64,000 nt of DNA from Fen-1254 sp963778945 (GTDB taxonomy: Bacteria > Bacteroidota > Ignavibacteria > UBA10030): positions 62,001 through 126,000 of the forward strand of contig CAVZWL010000020.1 of assembly GCA_963778945.1 (NCBI GenBank), read 5' to 3'. Shown here piece by piece: positions 52,301 through 61,455 of the stretch. A program made the translations under genes and the position numbers. Positions within the stretch are counted from its first letter, which is position 1. Every line of letters begins with the position of its first letter. The notes beneath the pieces were generated by a model. It was given only the letters and a program-made list of their open reading frames with translations, made no database searches and was not told the origin of the DNA.

Positions 52301-55300
52301 ACTCTAAGCACTTCAAGCAATGTTTTTAGCGGCGGGTCGTTCTCACATACGATCGGTGCAAGTTGGACGAACGCAGGAACGTTTACCGGCAATACGAGCA
52401 CAGTAACGCTCAGCGGAACGAGCGCAAGCATCAGTGGAACAGGCAGCTATAATATCAATAATCTGATTATCACCGGTTCCGGAGTCAATGCCGCAGGAAC
52501 GACCAGTCTTGCAATTGCCGGCAATTTTTCAACAAGCGGTTCAGGCACGTTCACTCATGCATCGAATGGCACTCTCACAATGAGCGGAACTGGAATGACC
52601 ATCAGCGGTTCAGGTATTGTGCTCAATAATATGTCGGTGACCGGATCGATAAGCACGACCGCATCTCTCACCCTGACTGGAAATCTTGCTGCGAGCGGAA
52701 CCGGTTCATTCTCTGCAACCTCGGGCACATTGACATTCAGCGGCACATCAGCGTCAATAAGCAGCAGCAGTTCCGGATCCTTGCAATTTTCTACTCTGCT
52801 TATAACCGGCAATATTTCCGCTACTGCCGGTTTTTCCATTTCATCCAATCTTACGATTAATGGATCTCTTAATGCGTCTGCAGGAACGGTGACTTTTAAC
52901 GGATCGTCAATTTTATCGGGGACTGCGAATCTCTATAGTGTAACGCTTAACGGCACACTGCTCCAGCTCGGTTCGAGTTCTGCGCTCGGAGTTGCCGGCG
53001 CCCTGACATTAACAGCCGGGACTTTTGATGCCACAACAAATTCGCCGAATACGGTAATATTTAACGGAAGCGGTGCGCAGACCATACCGGTCATAGCATA
53101 TTATAATCTCCAGACTGCAACAGGTGGAACCAAGACTGCAGGCGGAGCGGTCACGGTAAACGGCGATCTAACCATTGGCACCGGATCTACCTTTAATGCG
53201 GGAACATACACTCATACTGTTTACGGCAACTGGGTTAACAGCGGTTCGTTCACAGATATCAACAGCACTATCATATTTGCAGGCGCAAACGACGCGGCTC
53301 TTATGGGTGCAACGACATTCAGCTCGATGACCGTGAACAAGAACGCTTCGACGAATATAATCACATTGAACAGCAATATGAGCGTGTCTACTCTGAATAT
53401 GACGAACGGTCAATTGAACACAGGTGCAAATTCTGTGACAATCACCGCGACTCGAACAGGAAACGGAGTCATCATCGGGACTATCACACGGACACATGTA
53501 TTTTCTGCCGGAATGAGTTATGCGTTTGAGAGTCCGTACAACACTGTAAACTTTTCATCGGTCGGTTCTGTAACTTCCGTGACTGTGAAAGACACACTCG
53601 CAGCGCCGGCAGATTTTCCTTTCGGCGGTTCGACCAACCGTCAATATACAAACTATGTAACGGGGTCGGGTTATACAGCAACACTTCGTCTTCATTATCT
53701 GGATGCGGCGCTCAACGGTAATAACGAATCGACCATGACCCTCTGGCGCTATAACGGTTCAGTTTGGACATCCCAGGGCAAAACGGCAAATGACACTATC
53801 AATAATTGGGTCGAGTTAAGCGGAATTACGGACATAACGAGCCGATGGTGTCTTTCCGACGATCAAAATGTGGTCCAGTGGAACGGCATCGCCAGCTCTG
53901 CATGGGCAGCAGCGGGTAACTGGACAGCAATTCAAGGATCACCGTCTACGCCTCCGGGTGCGAATGATGTTGTTTCACTCGGAACTGCTGCTTTTACAAA
54001 TCAGCCCATAATTTCAACGGCTGTAAATGTCAAGTCAGTCCAATTCGGCAGTACGCAAACGGTAGTGCTTACTTTAAGCAGCGGCGGCTCGTTAGCGATG
54101 AGTGGAAACATCAACGGCGTATGGTCGTCGAATGCAAATCATACGATAGCCGTCGGCACTCAATCGTTGACGGTTAACGGAGACTTGGTTTTAAGCGACG
54201 GAACAATCAATCATACGATCGGTTTGACTATAAACAGCGGCACTGTGAATGTCACAGGCAGTCTTACCGAAAGCGGCGGTGCTCCTCTGACATTCAGCGG
54301 TTCAGGCAGTCTGAATATCGGCACCAATTTCAATTGGACAAGCGGAACTTTCACACCCGGCGCTTCGACGGTAACATACAATGGCAGCACTTCGCAGACC
54401 GTTGCAGGATTGACATATAATAACCTGACGATGAACAGCACTGCAGGCACGGCATCCACATCTTCGGCAGTGTCGGTAGGCGGCGCGCTTACATTATCGG
54501 CAAATACCATTCTTTCACTCGGCGCCTCTCTGGGTGTTACAGGCGACGTTACAATTAATACGGGGACAAGTTTACAAGCAAACAGCTCGGCAATAAGTCT
54601 GGGTGGAAATTGGAACAATACAGGTTCATTTACAGCAAGCACTTCAACCGTGACATTCAACGGCACGGGCAGTCAAACGATTGCAGCAACCACGTGGAAC
54701 AATCTTGTTGTTAACAAATCCAGCGGCACAGCTGCCTTAAACGGGAATGTGACTGTCAACGGAGATCTTTCGGTTTCTAATGGCACTTTCGATGTATCGA
54801 GTTTTACTGCCAACCGCGGCTCCGCAGGTGGAACATTTACATTAAGCGCCGGATCGACATTGCGCTTATCCGGATCGAATAATTTTCCATCCAATTATTC
54901 GACCTCTTCACTTAATACGACAAGCACAGTTGAATTCTACGGCGCCTCTGCGCAAACGATTAATGCGCTGACCTATGGAAATCTGACATTGACGAACGGC
55001 GGTTCAAATGCAAAGTCGCTGTCGGGTTCGACGATTTGCAACAGCATCCTCGTTAACAGCGGAGCGACACTTGCCGCGGGGACACAATCTCTCAACGTCC
55101 AGGGCAATTGGACAAACAGCGGAACGTTTTCCTCGGGGACAGGGACTGTAACGCTTTCAGGTTTAAGCAAATCTTTGGCTGGTACAACGATATTCAATAA
55201 TTTGACAGTCGCAGGAAGCTATACGGCTTCGGGCGATATCACGGTGAATGCAACGATGAATATTTCCGGAGGAACATACGCGGCAGGATCGACAGCAACA

Positions 55301-56983
55301 ACGTTCTCCGGTGATTTTACAAACACCGGTTCATTTACATCCAGCGGCGCCGTAACTTTCTCCGGGACCTCGGCGCAAACGATTTCATTAAATTCCGGAT
55401 TTACAACAACCGGAACGACCAATTTCAATGGAACTATTGCGCCGACCTTTAATTCAACAACGTCTCCGAATTTCACGAATTTGAATATCAATAATTCCGG
55501 CGGCATCTCGCCGTCGCGAGCATGGAATATCTCCGGTGCCTTTACAGTTGCAAATGGCGCATCATTTAACGGCGGCAGTGCAACGTATACATTTAGCGGA
55601 CCATTTACCAACAATGGAACAGTTACAAGCGTCGACGGCACTCTTCTATTTACGCCGGCAAGCCCTGTGACAATCACGCTGAACGGTACGACTTTCTCGA
55701 GCACAGGATTAGGAACGGTTGAATTCGGCGGTTCCGGCTTCATCACAATCAGCGGCACTCCGACAACACTGACCAACGTCATTATAAGCAATACGAACGG
55801 ATCAGGCATTACACCGGCTACTGCATGGTGGCTTAATGGCGATCTGACTATTAATAACGGCTGCATATTCAACTGCGGTTCTGCTTTAAGCCATACCATA
55901 GACGGCGATATGAATAACGATGGTACATTCAATGGCGGCACATCGACTATTACCATGGATGGGACACTGGATGTTATAGGCGGCAGCGGTACGACGACAT
56001 TCAATAATTTGACGATTTCAGGATCCATCACCGCTAATTCAAATTACAATTTCATGGGGAATTTTACAGTCAATGGAACGTATTCAGAAAGCGGCGGGAT
56101 TATTGCAACTTGTCTTGGCTCATCAGCTTCGACTATTGGCGGGACATCGACTCCAATTTCTTTCGAAAATCTTGTTATTAATAAAACTTCTGCGACGATA
56201 ACTCTGTCTGCAAGTTTGAGCGATTTGACTTTCCTCACTGTACAAAGCGGAACATTGGATTCCGGCACGGATACAATCGCTGAAAACACCGGAGTTGGCA
56301 CGATGACAATGGCGGCGGGGACAGCGTTGAAAATAGGAGGGAATGCCGGAGTTCCGATCTTTACCTCGTATAATCTTGATCCCGCAAGCACGATTGAATA
56401 TAATGGCAGCGGCGCTCAAACGATTTCGGGTTTCGATTACAGCAATCTTACGATGAGCGGTGTCCATAACGGCAGTATAACGCTGGATAATATCGATACG
56501 ATAAGTATAGCCGGTGCATTCTCGACAACGGCAACATTTACGAGCGGCGGATATATCAATACGGGAAGCACGGTGGAATACAACGGAAACGCACAAACGA
56601 TCGGTGCATTCAATTATTATAATTTAACTATCAGCGGCGATCACGGAAATCAGAATATAACACTGGCAAACGGTACAGTCCGTGTCTCCGGCATTTTCGA
56701 TACTTCGGCAGCTGATAATGTCAACAACTATATCGCGACAGGAAATACATTCGAATACAATGGTTCATCAGCACAGGCAATCGTGCCGCTCACATATTCC
56801 AACATTGCAATAAGTAACACCGGCACGAAGACCGCTGCAACGAGTTTTATTGTCGGCGGCAATCTAACGGTCGGTTCTGCTTCTAATCTGACATTGAGTG
56901 CAGGCGTTACGATTCAGGTTCTGGGCAAAGCAATAACCGCCGGCGCTTTAGCGAACAACGGAAATTTATTGATTTCAAATTAA
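49391..56983 (+). CDS. Giant beta-strand-repeat surface protein 2
   Basis: 2,530 residues in one unbroken frame, starting at TTG 49391. Signal peptide: FSVTIALAAVLSIAITVSAS then AV. A Trp module follows (GTTWEAATWSQGHVPQAAED). From about residue 220 three tandem copies of a 257-262 residue unit occur (starts at 50051, 50822 and 51607; each has LTFNATS.ETFTA-like and, in the first two, SSLTHG.TS.LTV.GNV.IN strands). Then come many 40-50 residue units (GNWTNSGTFSSGTGTVTLSG pattern), a globular-looking insert (SSVGSVTSVTVKDTLAAPAD to DITSRWCLSDDQNVVQWNG, 53500-53890) and a second Trp module. It is extremely poor in Cys and Lys. The last 50 residues resemble those of giant 1. Probably a cell-surface fibre or matrix protein; the ligand is unknown. 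Confidence 0.82.
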   Translation: MNLFYNIVSRFSVTIALAAVLSIAITVSASAVTNTASAGTTWEAATWSQGHVPQAAEDAVINSGINLTINSAAVCGSLTIGNTTVTATGLTINAGYSLTISGTTGNLTINPSNVNVAMTLIVGANTLTVAGTPALSATNTSSITASTGSVSFTKATGFTWAGGTITRTGAGTTSFTGLLSQTGGTIQNTTAAGTFSFNGGYSKSGGTFTSMAAETINFGGNLTVTTAALTFNATSTETFTASASITPTAAITFGNITLTAGTQTLAGNIAVAGNWTNNGGTLSAGSYGVTFSGTKSISGTASTTFGPITIAAGAVTTMNNSNSCTNLTFTASGTASSLTHGTTSVLTVSGNVIINQPTAAVVTAWNINAGSATVAGTTTIGGTTATTGWIARITVTTGSLKFNGTVTFAANTLATTEVIRVTSSGSITFTQPLTLSSGTVSNLTAAGTLNFNAAVNFGGANTPALSTIAASIVNFGGNLTVTTTALTFNATSTETFTASATITPAPTAAITFGNVTLNGGTQTFAGNITVAGSWTNNGSTVSAGTYTQIFSGAAKTIGGTSSTAFGTIQINSAATITMNNNNSCTGLTFAAAGTASSLTHGGTSILTVNGNVLINQPTANNRTSAWNINAGSATVTGTTTVGSATSNTATRISQITVTSGTLNLNGTTTLSTGTSSACAVITVSTGIINFNAALSHGEGTISITSTGTINFNSTYAFGPTLSAAPILTTVAGANLKFGSNFTVSVALTLNATSNSTFTGNSTVTPAANIIFGNVTVNNAVTVTTAAGAGTFSIAGNTVISGTGNLGGTQTVLFTGAAKTIDGTGTIAATSTVSGAQTFLATANLTISNTMTINTAITVTNNGIVNSTAAGGIVGGGTWTNGASSSLSVAGPLLTSGVLNASNSGNTVNYAGAAQTVTLPSGTPATYWYLTLSGSGIKTMPATIMTIGGDFVMSDSATAAAAQALTINGSFTLSTSSNVFSGGSFSHTIGASWTNAGTFTGNTSTVTLSGTSASISGTGSYNINNLIITGSGVNAAGTTSLAIAGNFSTSGSGTFTHASNGTLTMSGTGMTISGSGIVLNNMSVTGSISTTASLTLTGNLAASGTGSFSATSGTLTFSGTSASISSSSSGSLQFSTLLITGNISATAGFSISSNLTINGSLNASAGTVTFNGSSILSGTANLYSVTLNGTLLQLGSSSALGVAGALTLTAGTFDATTNSPNTVIFNGSGAQTIPVIAYYNLQTATGGTKTAGGAVTVNGDLTIGTGSTFNAGTYTHTVYGNWVNSGSFTDINSTIIFAGANDAALMGATTFSSMTVNKNASTNIITLNSNMSVSTLNMTNGQLNTGANSVTITATRTGNGVIIGTITRTHVFSAGMSYAFESPYNTVNFSSVGSVTSVTVKDTLAAPADFPFGGSTNRQYTNYVTGSGYTATLRLHYLDAALNGNNESTMTLWRYNGSVWTSQGKTANDTINNWVELSGITDITSRWCLSDDQNVVQWNGIASSAWAAAGNWTAIQGSPSTPPGANDVVSLGTAAFTNQPIISTAVNVKSVQFGSTQTVVLTLSSGGSLAMSGNINGVWSSNANHTIAVGTQSLTVNGDLVLSDGTINHTIGLTINSGTVNVTGSLTESGGAPLTFSGSGSLNIGTNFNWTSGTFTPGASTVTYNGSTSQTVAGLTYNNLTMNSTAGTASTSSAVSVGGALTLSANTILSLGASLGVTGDVTINTGTSLQANSSAISLGGNWNNTGSFTASTSTVTFNGTGSQTIAATTWNNLVVNKSSGTAALNGNVTVNGDLSVSNGTFDVSSFTANRGSAGGTFTLSAGSTLRLSGSNNFPSNYSTSSLNTTSTVEFYGASAQTINALTYGNLTLTNGGSNAKSLSGSTICNSILVNSGATLAAGTQSLNVQGNWTNSGTFSSGTGTVTLSGLSKSLAGTTIFNNLTVAGSYTASGDITVNATMNISGGTYAAGSTATTFSGDFTNTGSFTSSGAVTFSGTSAQTISLNSGFTTTGTTNFNGTIAPTFNSTTSPNFTNLNINNSGGISPSRAWNISGAFTVANGASFNGGSATYTFSGPFTNNGTVTSVDGTLLFTPASPVTITLNGTTFSSTGLGTVEFGGSGFITISGTPTTLTNVIISNTNGSGITPATAWWLNGDLTINNGCIFNCGSALSHTIDGDMNNDGTFNGGTSTITMDGTLDVIGGSGTTTFNNLTISGSITANSNYNFMGNFTVNGTYSESGGIIATCLGSSASTIGGTSTPISFENLVINKTSATITLSASLSDLTFLTVQSGTLDSGTDTIAENTGVGTMTMAAGTALKIGGNAGVPIFTSYNLDPASTIEYNGSGAQTISGFDYSNLTMSGVHNGSITLDNIDTISIAGAFSTTATFTSGGYINTGSTVEYNGNAQTIGAFNYYNLTISGDHGNQNITLANGTVRVSGIFDTSAADNVNNYIATGNTFEYNGSSAQAIVPLTYSNIAISNTGTKTAATSFIVGGNLTVGSASNLTLSAGVTIQVLGKAITAGALANNGNLLISN
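50051..51720 (+). repeat. Tandem repeat of about 771-785 bp inside giant 2
   Basis: Equivalent points lie at 50051, 50822 and 51607 (periods 771 and 785 bases, both multiples of three within the limits of reading). The first two copies are clearly alike in protein (NLTVTT.ALTFNATSTETFTA, then MNN.NSCT.LTF.A.GTASSL), the third is more divergent and continues less far. Many synonymous differences show that the duplication is old. Confidence 0.6.
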
Positions 56984-57044
56984 ATTGAAATTTAGAACTT
57001 CACATATTGCCGCCATAGTATTCTTCTGCCTTAGGAAGTCTGGG

Positions 57045-57476
57045 ATGCATAGCATTCTTATGATCGCTGCCGCGGCGGCTATGTGCGTTTCGTCAGTCTA
57101 TGGTCAGGGGCACGATCTGGTCATACAAAGCGGTGCAACGTTCAGCGGGTCCGGAACAATCACGGTTAAGGACAGCATCATCAACACAGGCGTCACGTCG
57201 GCAACAACTATTCACGGTAAAGTCATTTTAAATAATACCACGAATCAGGCTATCGGCAGCACATCGGCAGGCCCGCTTCAGTTCGATTCATTAGGCCTGT
57301 GGGGCAGCGGCACGAAGACAGCATTCGTCACAGTTACGGTCGTCGACTCTCTTAATATCATTTCCGGCTGCTGTATTCAATATATCCGGCGATACGCTCA
57401 TCGTACAGCAATTGTCCGGAAATGCCGGAACGATGACAACGAATGCGAGTTCCGTGCTGGAATATATTCGCAATGA
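57045..57476 (+). CDS. Secreted repeat protein 3, N-terminal segment (frameshifted)
   Basis: First 140 or so residues of the third repeat protein. ATG 57045 has TTAGGAAGTC upstream and gives a signal peptide directly (HSILMIAAAAAMCVSSVYGQ). A longer TTG-started frame from 56985 touches the stop of giant 2. The mature part starts GHDLVIQSGATFSGSGTITV. After VTVVDSLNIISG one extra G near 57366 breaks the frame. The homologous sequence (AAVFNISGDTLIVQQLSGNA) continues in the frame of the next entry, so residues after about 57366 in this frame are not real protein. Confidence 0.7.
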   Translation: MHSILMIAAAAAMCVSSVYGQGHDLVIQSGATFSGSGTITVKDSIINTGVTSATTIHGKVILNNTTNQAIGSTSAGPLQFDSLGLWGSGTKTAFVTVTVVDSLNIISGCCIQYIRRYAHRTAIVRKCRNDDNECEFRAGIYSQ

Positions 57477-58938
57477 CGGTGTGACTCAAACGGTTATGCC
57501 GGGCGCATTCTCCGGAAAAATTCGTCTCCTGAATAATTCCCGCAAAGTTTTAGGCGGCATCACGAGTATCGATTCACTCGAACATTCCGGCTGGGGATTG
57601 ACTACTGGAAACAATTTAACGATTAACAGCAAAGCATCAATTGACACGCTGCTTGGCAATTCCGCGATCATCTCGACAACTTCAGGTTCGATGACATTCG
57701 CAAAAAATATCACGAACGGCGGCACTATCACGACTGCAACTGGAACGATCAATCTCAATGGAACCGGAACACAGACAAATACGGGCGGAACTATCAGCGT
57801 GACAGGCGCCGGGGCGTTGAATATAGCCGGAAATATTGCCGCAACTCCTGGAACATTGACATTGAATTCCGCTTCAACGACAACCTACAACGGTTCAACC
57901 GCAGGGCAGGCTGTTGCTGATGTTAACTACGGCAGTTTAAGCATGTCGAACTCCACAAAGTCCTGGACATTAGGAGCCGATCGTAATATATCAGGAAGTC
58001 TCACGCTGAATGCCAGCAGCACCGCGACAGTAACCGGCGCGCATAATCTATTTGTTACCGGAAGCGTGACTGTGAACAGCAATTTGGATGTGAGCGCGGC
58101 AACTGCATTATCTTTTGCTAATGCGGCCAGCGCGGTCAGCGGATCGAACGATATCATAGGCACGGTAACACGCACGCATGCATTTACTGCAGCTACAGCG
58201 TATACGTTTAATAATGTGAGTACGACGGTTGCGTTATCGGCGCCGGCAGCCGGCTATTTTTCAATGAAAGTAACACCTGGCGGCACTCCTACAGGTTATT
58301 TAGCAGCGCACACCATCAGCCGCGTATTCGTGCCGACGTTTACAAACTTTACATCGGGAACAGCTGATATCCAGTTGGCGTACCTGTCGGGTGAAATTGG
58401 CGGAGCAACCGAAGCAAGATTAATCGAGTTCTCGAACGGAATATCGTCTGCAGCACGCTTATCGGGCGGCGCATATTCCCGCACTGCTGCAGGCGCATCC
58501 TTTGGATTTGTGAAACTGCCGGCTATAGCGAATGGATCCTTCCTCAGCGGCAATCAACTGGCCTTGGATGATCGTTATAATGTGTTCAATTCCATTGCAT
58601 CAACTGCTTATAACGTTACAACGACTTGGGATGCGAGTGCAGTTCCGACTCAATATGATGACGTTACTATTACCGGTGGATTTAATGTTACCGTTCCGAA
58701 CGGTTATGCGGCAGCCGCGAACAGCATAACAATCAGCACCACGGGCGGCACGAATACACTCACGGTAGGCGGCGGCACGAGCGGCACACTTGCAGTCGGG
58801 GCAGGCGGAATAACCAACAACAACACAGCCGGCGGCCTTAATGTCATGACAGGCGGCGCTGCCACAATTTCGAACGGCGGCAGCTTAACGAACAATGGAA
58901 AAGTCACGAACAATGGTTCTATCACTGTCGGACCGTAA
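57412..58938 (+). CDS. Secreted repeat protein 3, main segment
   Basis: 508 residues continuing protein 3 (open from about 57367). It has beta-strand repeats (GTINLNGTGTQTNTGGTISV), then a shared module with TAATAYTFNNVSTTVALSAP-like sequence, AHTISRVFVPTFTNFTSGTA, and ASFGFVKLPAIANGSFLSGN ahead of a Trp module (LALDDRYNVFNSIAST, TTTWDASAVPTQYDDVTI). The end is GTLAVGAGGITNNNTAGGL and GGSLTNNGKVTNNGSITVGP. The same module order closes protein 4 and begins to appear at the edge in protein 5. Restored length about 631 residues. Confidence 0.75.
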   Translation: MSGNAGTMTTNASSVLEYIRNDGVTQTVMPGAFSGKIRLLNNSRKVLGGITSIDSLEHSGWGLTTGNNLTINSKASIDTLLGNSAIISTTSGSMTFAKNITNGGTITTATGTINLNGTGTQTNTGGTISVTGAGALNIAGNIAATPGTLTLNSASTTTYNGSTAGQAVADVNYGSLSMSNSTKSWTLGADRNISGSLTLNASSTATVTGAHNLFVTGSVTVNSNLDVSAATALSFANAASAVSGSNDIIGTVTRTHAFTAATAYTFNNVSTTVALSAPAAGYFSMKVTPGGTPTGYLAAHTISRVFVPTFTNFTSGTADIQLAYLSGEIGGATEARLIEFSNGISSAARLSGGAYSRTAAGASFGFVKLPAIANGSFLSGNQLALDDRYNVFNSIASTAYNVTTTWDASAVPTQYDDVTITGGFNVTVPNGYAAAANSITISTTGGTNTLTVGGGTSGTLAVGAGGITNNNTAGGLNVMTGGAATISNGGSLTNNGKVTNNGSITVGP

Positions 58939-58954
58939 TAATAAAGATAACGAA

Positions 58955-59107
58955 ATGAAAAAGATAAATATAAATATACAATCACAGACACAGAAAGGAT
59001 GGATCGCGAAATCACGATTGATTATTGGCTTAACAAGCCGGAACGCCGAGCCCGCATCCATGGGGCCGCAAAAGCATGGAGCTTTGTCATTTTCTGAGCA
59101 AATATGA
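58955..59107 (+). CDS. Small ORF between repeat proteins 3 and 4, doubtful
   Basis: A 50-codon frame (KKININIQSQTQKGWIAKSR and on to GALSFSEQI). No recognisable family and no clear ribosome site. It overlaps the region that a longer version of the protein 4 frame would use. It could be the remnant of a gene end. Confidence 0.2.
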   Translation: MKKININIQSQTQKGWIAKSRLIIGLTSRNAEPASMGPQKHGALSFSEQI

Positions 59108-59175
59108 TGAAGATGAGAATTATGAAAAAAATAAAAAAAATATCTCAAACGCATATTATACGAAGGAGTAACATC

Positions 59176-61455
59176 ATGAAATCATTACTTGGTAACACAT
59201 TCGCAGGCAGAAGTCTCTATACTCTGCTTATCCTCGCCCTGGCAGCCGCGGCAGCATTTGGACAAGGAAATCTTGTCATCGGCAGTACGGGCACGCCAAC
59301 TTTTGTCGGCACAGGATCATACACTCTTAAGGGCAATATTGTCAATACGGGAGTATCATCTGCCACTACAATAGGTGCCGCCGGAGCCACTGTAACTATG
59401 AGCGGTGCAGCCGCACAATCAATCGGTGGAGGTACCGGTGCTGTCAATTTCCAGACCTTAAATATACAGCCGACCGTAGCCGCGGCAACTACTCTAAACG
59501 TTGCATCGACTGTCAATACGGCTCTTTCTATTGGAACGGGCGCGATAGCAACAACGCTTGCTTTAGGAACAAATTATTTAACAATTGGCGGTACATCCGC
59601 ATTTGGTAATGGGAGCAGTGTTCTAACAACGGCAGCGGGCAGTACGGTAAATTTCAGCTCCGCATCAGCAGGTCAGGTAGTTCTCGGTGGTTTTACATAT
59701 AACGGTAATTTGACATTAAGCGGCGGAGCGACAAAAACATTAAGTGCCGCAACCGTCACCACAGTAGGGCAGGCATTTGATGCAAGCGCAGCAGGATTAT
59801 TAACTATTAGCAATGGTGGTTTGACCTTGGGCACGACAGGCACTTTTGCAACATTAACAAACAGTGCCACGATAAAAAATGGGTCGGGCTTAGCACAGTT
59901 CGGCGCCGTAACAAATACCGGCACGATTGACGGCACGGTCGCTGGAGGAGCGCTTACATTTAATTCTACTGTCGGAAATAACGGCGGGACAATTAAAGGC
60001 GGAGCAGGTTTGGCAACATTTAGCGGCTTATTGACACAGACGGGAACAGGTATATTAACCAGCGGTGCGGGCGGATTGACGTTAGCTGCCGGTCTTACAA
60101 ATACAGCAGGTAATATTACTGTTGCTGCAAGTCAAGCGATGGCTCTTACAGGCGCAGTCAGCTACACGGCAGGGACGCTTTCATTCGATAACGCCTCGAC
60201 TATCACCTATAATGCGGGTGCAACAAGCATAATGCCGGCAACATACGGTACGCTTACCATGAATACGGATGCGAAAACATTCCCTGCAGGTACCACGACT
60301 GTGAACACAACACTTAATGCCAACAGCGACATGAGTATTACTGGCACGTTGGCCATGAGTGCAACAGCGAATGCGAATATCAAAGGTGCATTTACAGATA
60401 ACGGCACGTTCACGCCTGCTTCAGGTGCGGGAGTCGTAACGTTCAGCGGCGCTTCAACACAAGCGATCAGCGGTACTACTGCAACAATCGGATTTTCTAA
60501 TCTTACAATATCCGGTACTGGAGACGTAACATCAACCTCCAATAATCTAACGGTTAGCAGTGCGATGTCAATTTCGAATGAGAATCTCGTAATCGGCAGC
60601 GGAAAGTCTTTGACGATGTCGACAGGCGCGAGCCAACCAAGCTTTACGGGTTTGTATGAAGTTAAAGGAAATATGATATGGAATATTCCTATGAATTCAA
60701 CGAGTACATTTACATTTAATAACAGTGCAACAACCCTGGCGTTAACGACTGGACCGGGCAGTGCTATTACCTTTGGTATCAATTCAACCCCGGGTGCAAA
60801 TGCCAACGGCAGCTATTCATCCGCACACACGATTAACCGAACAACGCTTGTGAATTACAGCGCTGCGTTTGGAACGGGCACTCTTCAGATAGGTTATTTG
60901 AACACTGAAATAGGAACTAGCACTGAAACGAATTTAAAAGAATTCAATAACACCGTGTCTTCAGGTGCAAACTTAGGAGAAACCGGCCGTACGAGTTCCA
61001 GCGGCTCTACTTTTGGATATGTTAATGTCGCAGGATTAACAAGCGCTTCGTTTGTCAGCGGCAATCAAATTCTCCTGGATGATCGGTACAATTTGTTTAA
61101 ATCAATTGCAATCGGAAACTGGAGTAATCCTTTAACTTGGAATGCATCCGGATCCGCTCTTCCGGCCGCGACAGACAATGTTGAAATTGCAGGCTCTTTT
61201 GCAGTTACAATTCCAACTGCTACCGCAGCCACTGCATATTCTGTTTTGATTGATCAGGGAACCACTGCGGGTGGTCTGACATTGGCTGCTGGCTCAGGCA
61301 CGCTTGCCGTAGGCGCTGGTGGAATAACGAATAACAATACCACGGGAACCGGATTAAGTGTTTTAAACACGAGCGGCACTGGTGTCACAATCACAACGGG
61401 TAATTTGACAAATAATGGTACGGTCACGAACAATGGTACAGTCACTGTACAATAA
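59176..61455 (+). CDS. Secreted repeat protein 4
   Basis: 759 residues, paralogous to proteins 3 and 5. ATG 59176 is preferred over 59104 because GAAGGAGT precedes it and the signal peptide (SLYTLLILALAAAAAFGQ) follows at once. The mature N-terminus GNLVIGSTGTPTFVGTGSYT parallels the one in protein 3. After beta-strand repeats come the shared modules: AHTINRTTLVNYSAAFGTGT, LQIGYLNTEIGTSTETNLKE, STFGYVNVAGLTSASFVSGN, LLDDRYNLFKSIAIGNWSNP and LTWNASGSALPAATDNVEIA. The end is GITNNNTTGTGLSVLN and LTNNGTVTNNGTVTVQ. No frameshift. Probably exported to the cell surface. Confidence 0.8.
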   Translation: MKSLLGNTFAGRSLYTLLILALAAAAAFGQGNLVIGSTGTPTFVGTGSYTLKGNIVNTGVSSATTIGAAGATVTMSGAAAQSIGGGTGAVNFQTLNIQPTVAAATTLNVASTVNTALSIGTGAIATTLALGTNYLTIGGTSAFGNGSSVLTTAAGSTVNFSSASAGQVVLGGFTYNGNLTLSGGATKTLSAATVTTVGQAFDASAAGLLTISNGGLTLGTTGTFATLTNSATIKNGSGLAQFGAVTNTGTIDGTVAGGALTFNSTVGNNGGTIKGGAGLATFSGLLTQTGTGILTSGAGGLTLAAGLTNTAGNITVAASQAMALTGAVSYTAGTLSFDNASTITYNAGATSIMPATYGTLTMNTDAKTFPAGTTTVNTTLNANSDMSITGTLAMSATANANIKGAFTDNGTFTPASGAGVVTFSGASTQAISGTTATIGFSNLTISGTGDVTSTSNNLTVSSAMSISNENLVIGSGKSLTMSTGASQPSFTGLYEVKGNMIWNIPMNSTSTFTFNNSATTLALTTGPGSAITFGINSTPGANANGSYSSAHTINRTTLVNYSAAFGTGTLQIGYLNTEIGTSTETNLKEFNNTVSSGANLGETGRTSSSGSTFGYVNVAGLTSASFVSGNQILLDDRYNLFKSIAIGNWSNPLTWNASGSALPAATDNVEIAGSFAVTIPTATAATAYSVLIDQGTTAGGLTLAAGSGTLAVGAGGITNNNTTGTGLSVLNTSGTGVTITTGNLTNNGTVTNNGTVTVQ

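Noticed and set aside
49675..56596. Long open frames on the minus strand under giant 2 (for example 49675-50454, 51235-52095, 55219-56031) and under giant 1
   Set aside because: They follow from the Thr/Ser/Gly/Asn-rich codons of the plus-strand repeats, which leave few stops in the antisense frame. They lack ribosome sites and encode Val/Pro/Ala-rich nonsense.
57412..61455. Type IX secretion C-terminal domains or LPxTG-type anchors on the repeat proteins
   Set aside because: The C-termini end in NNG.VTV or NNGN.LISN strands, without the usual C-terminal sorting pattern or a hydrophobic anchor and basic tail.
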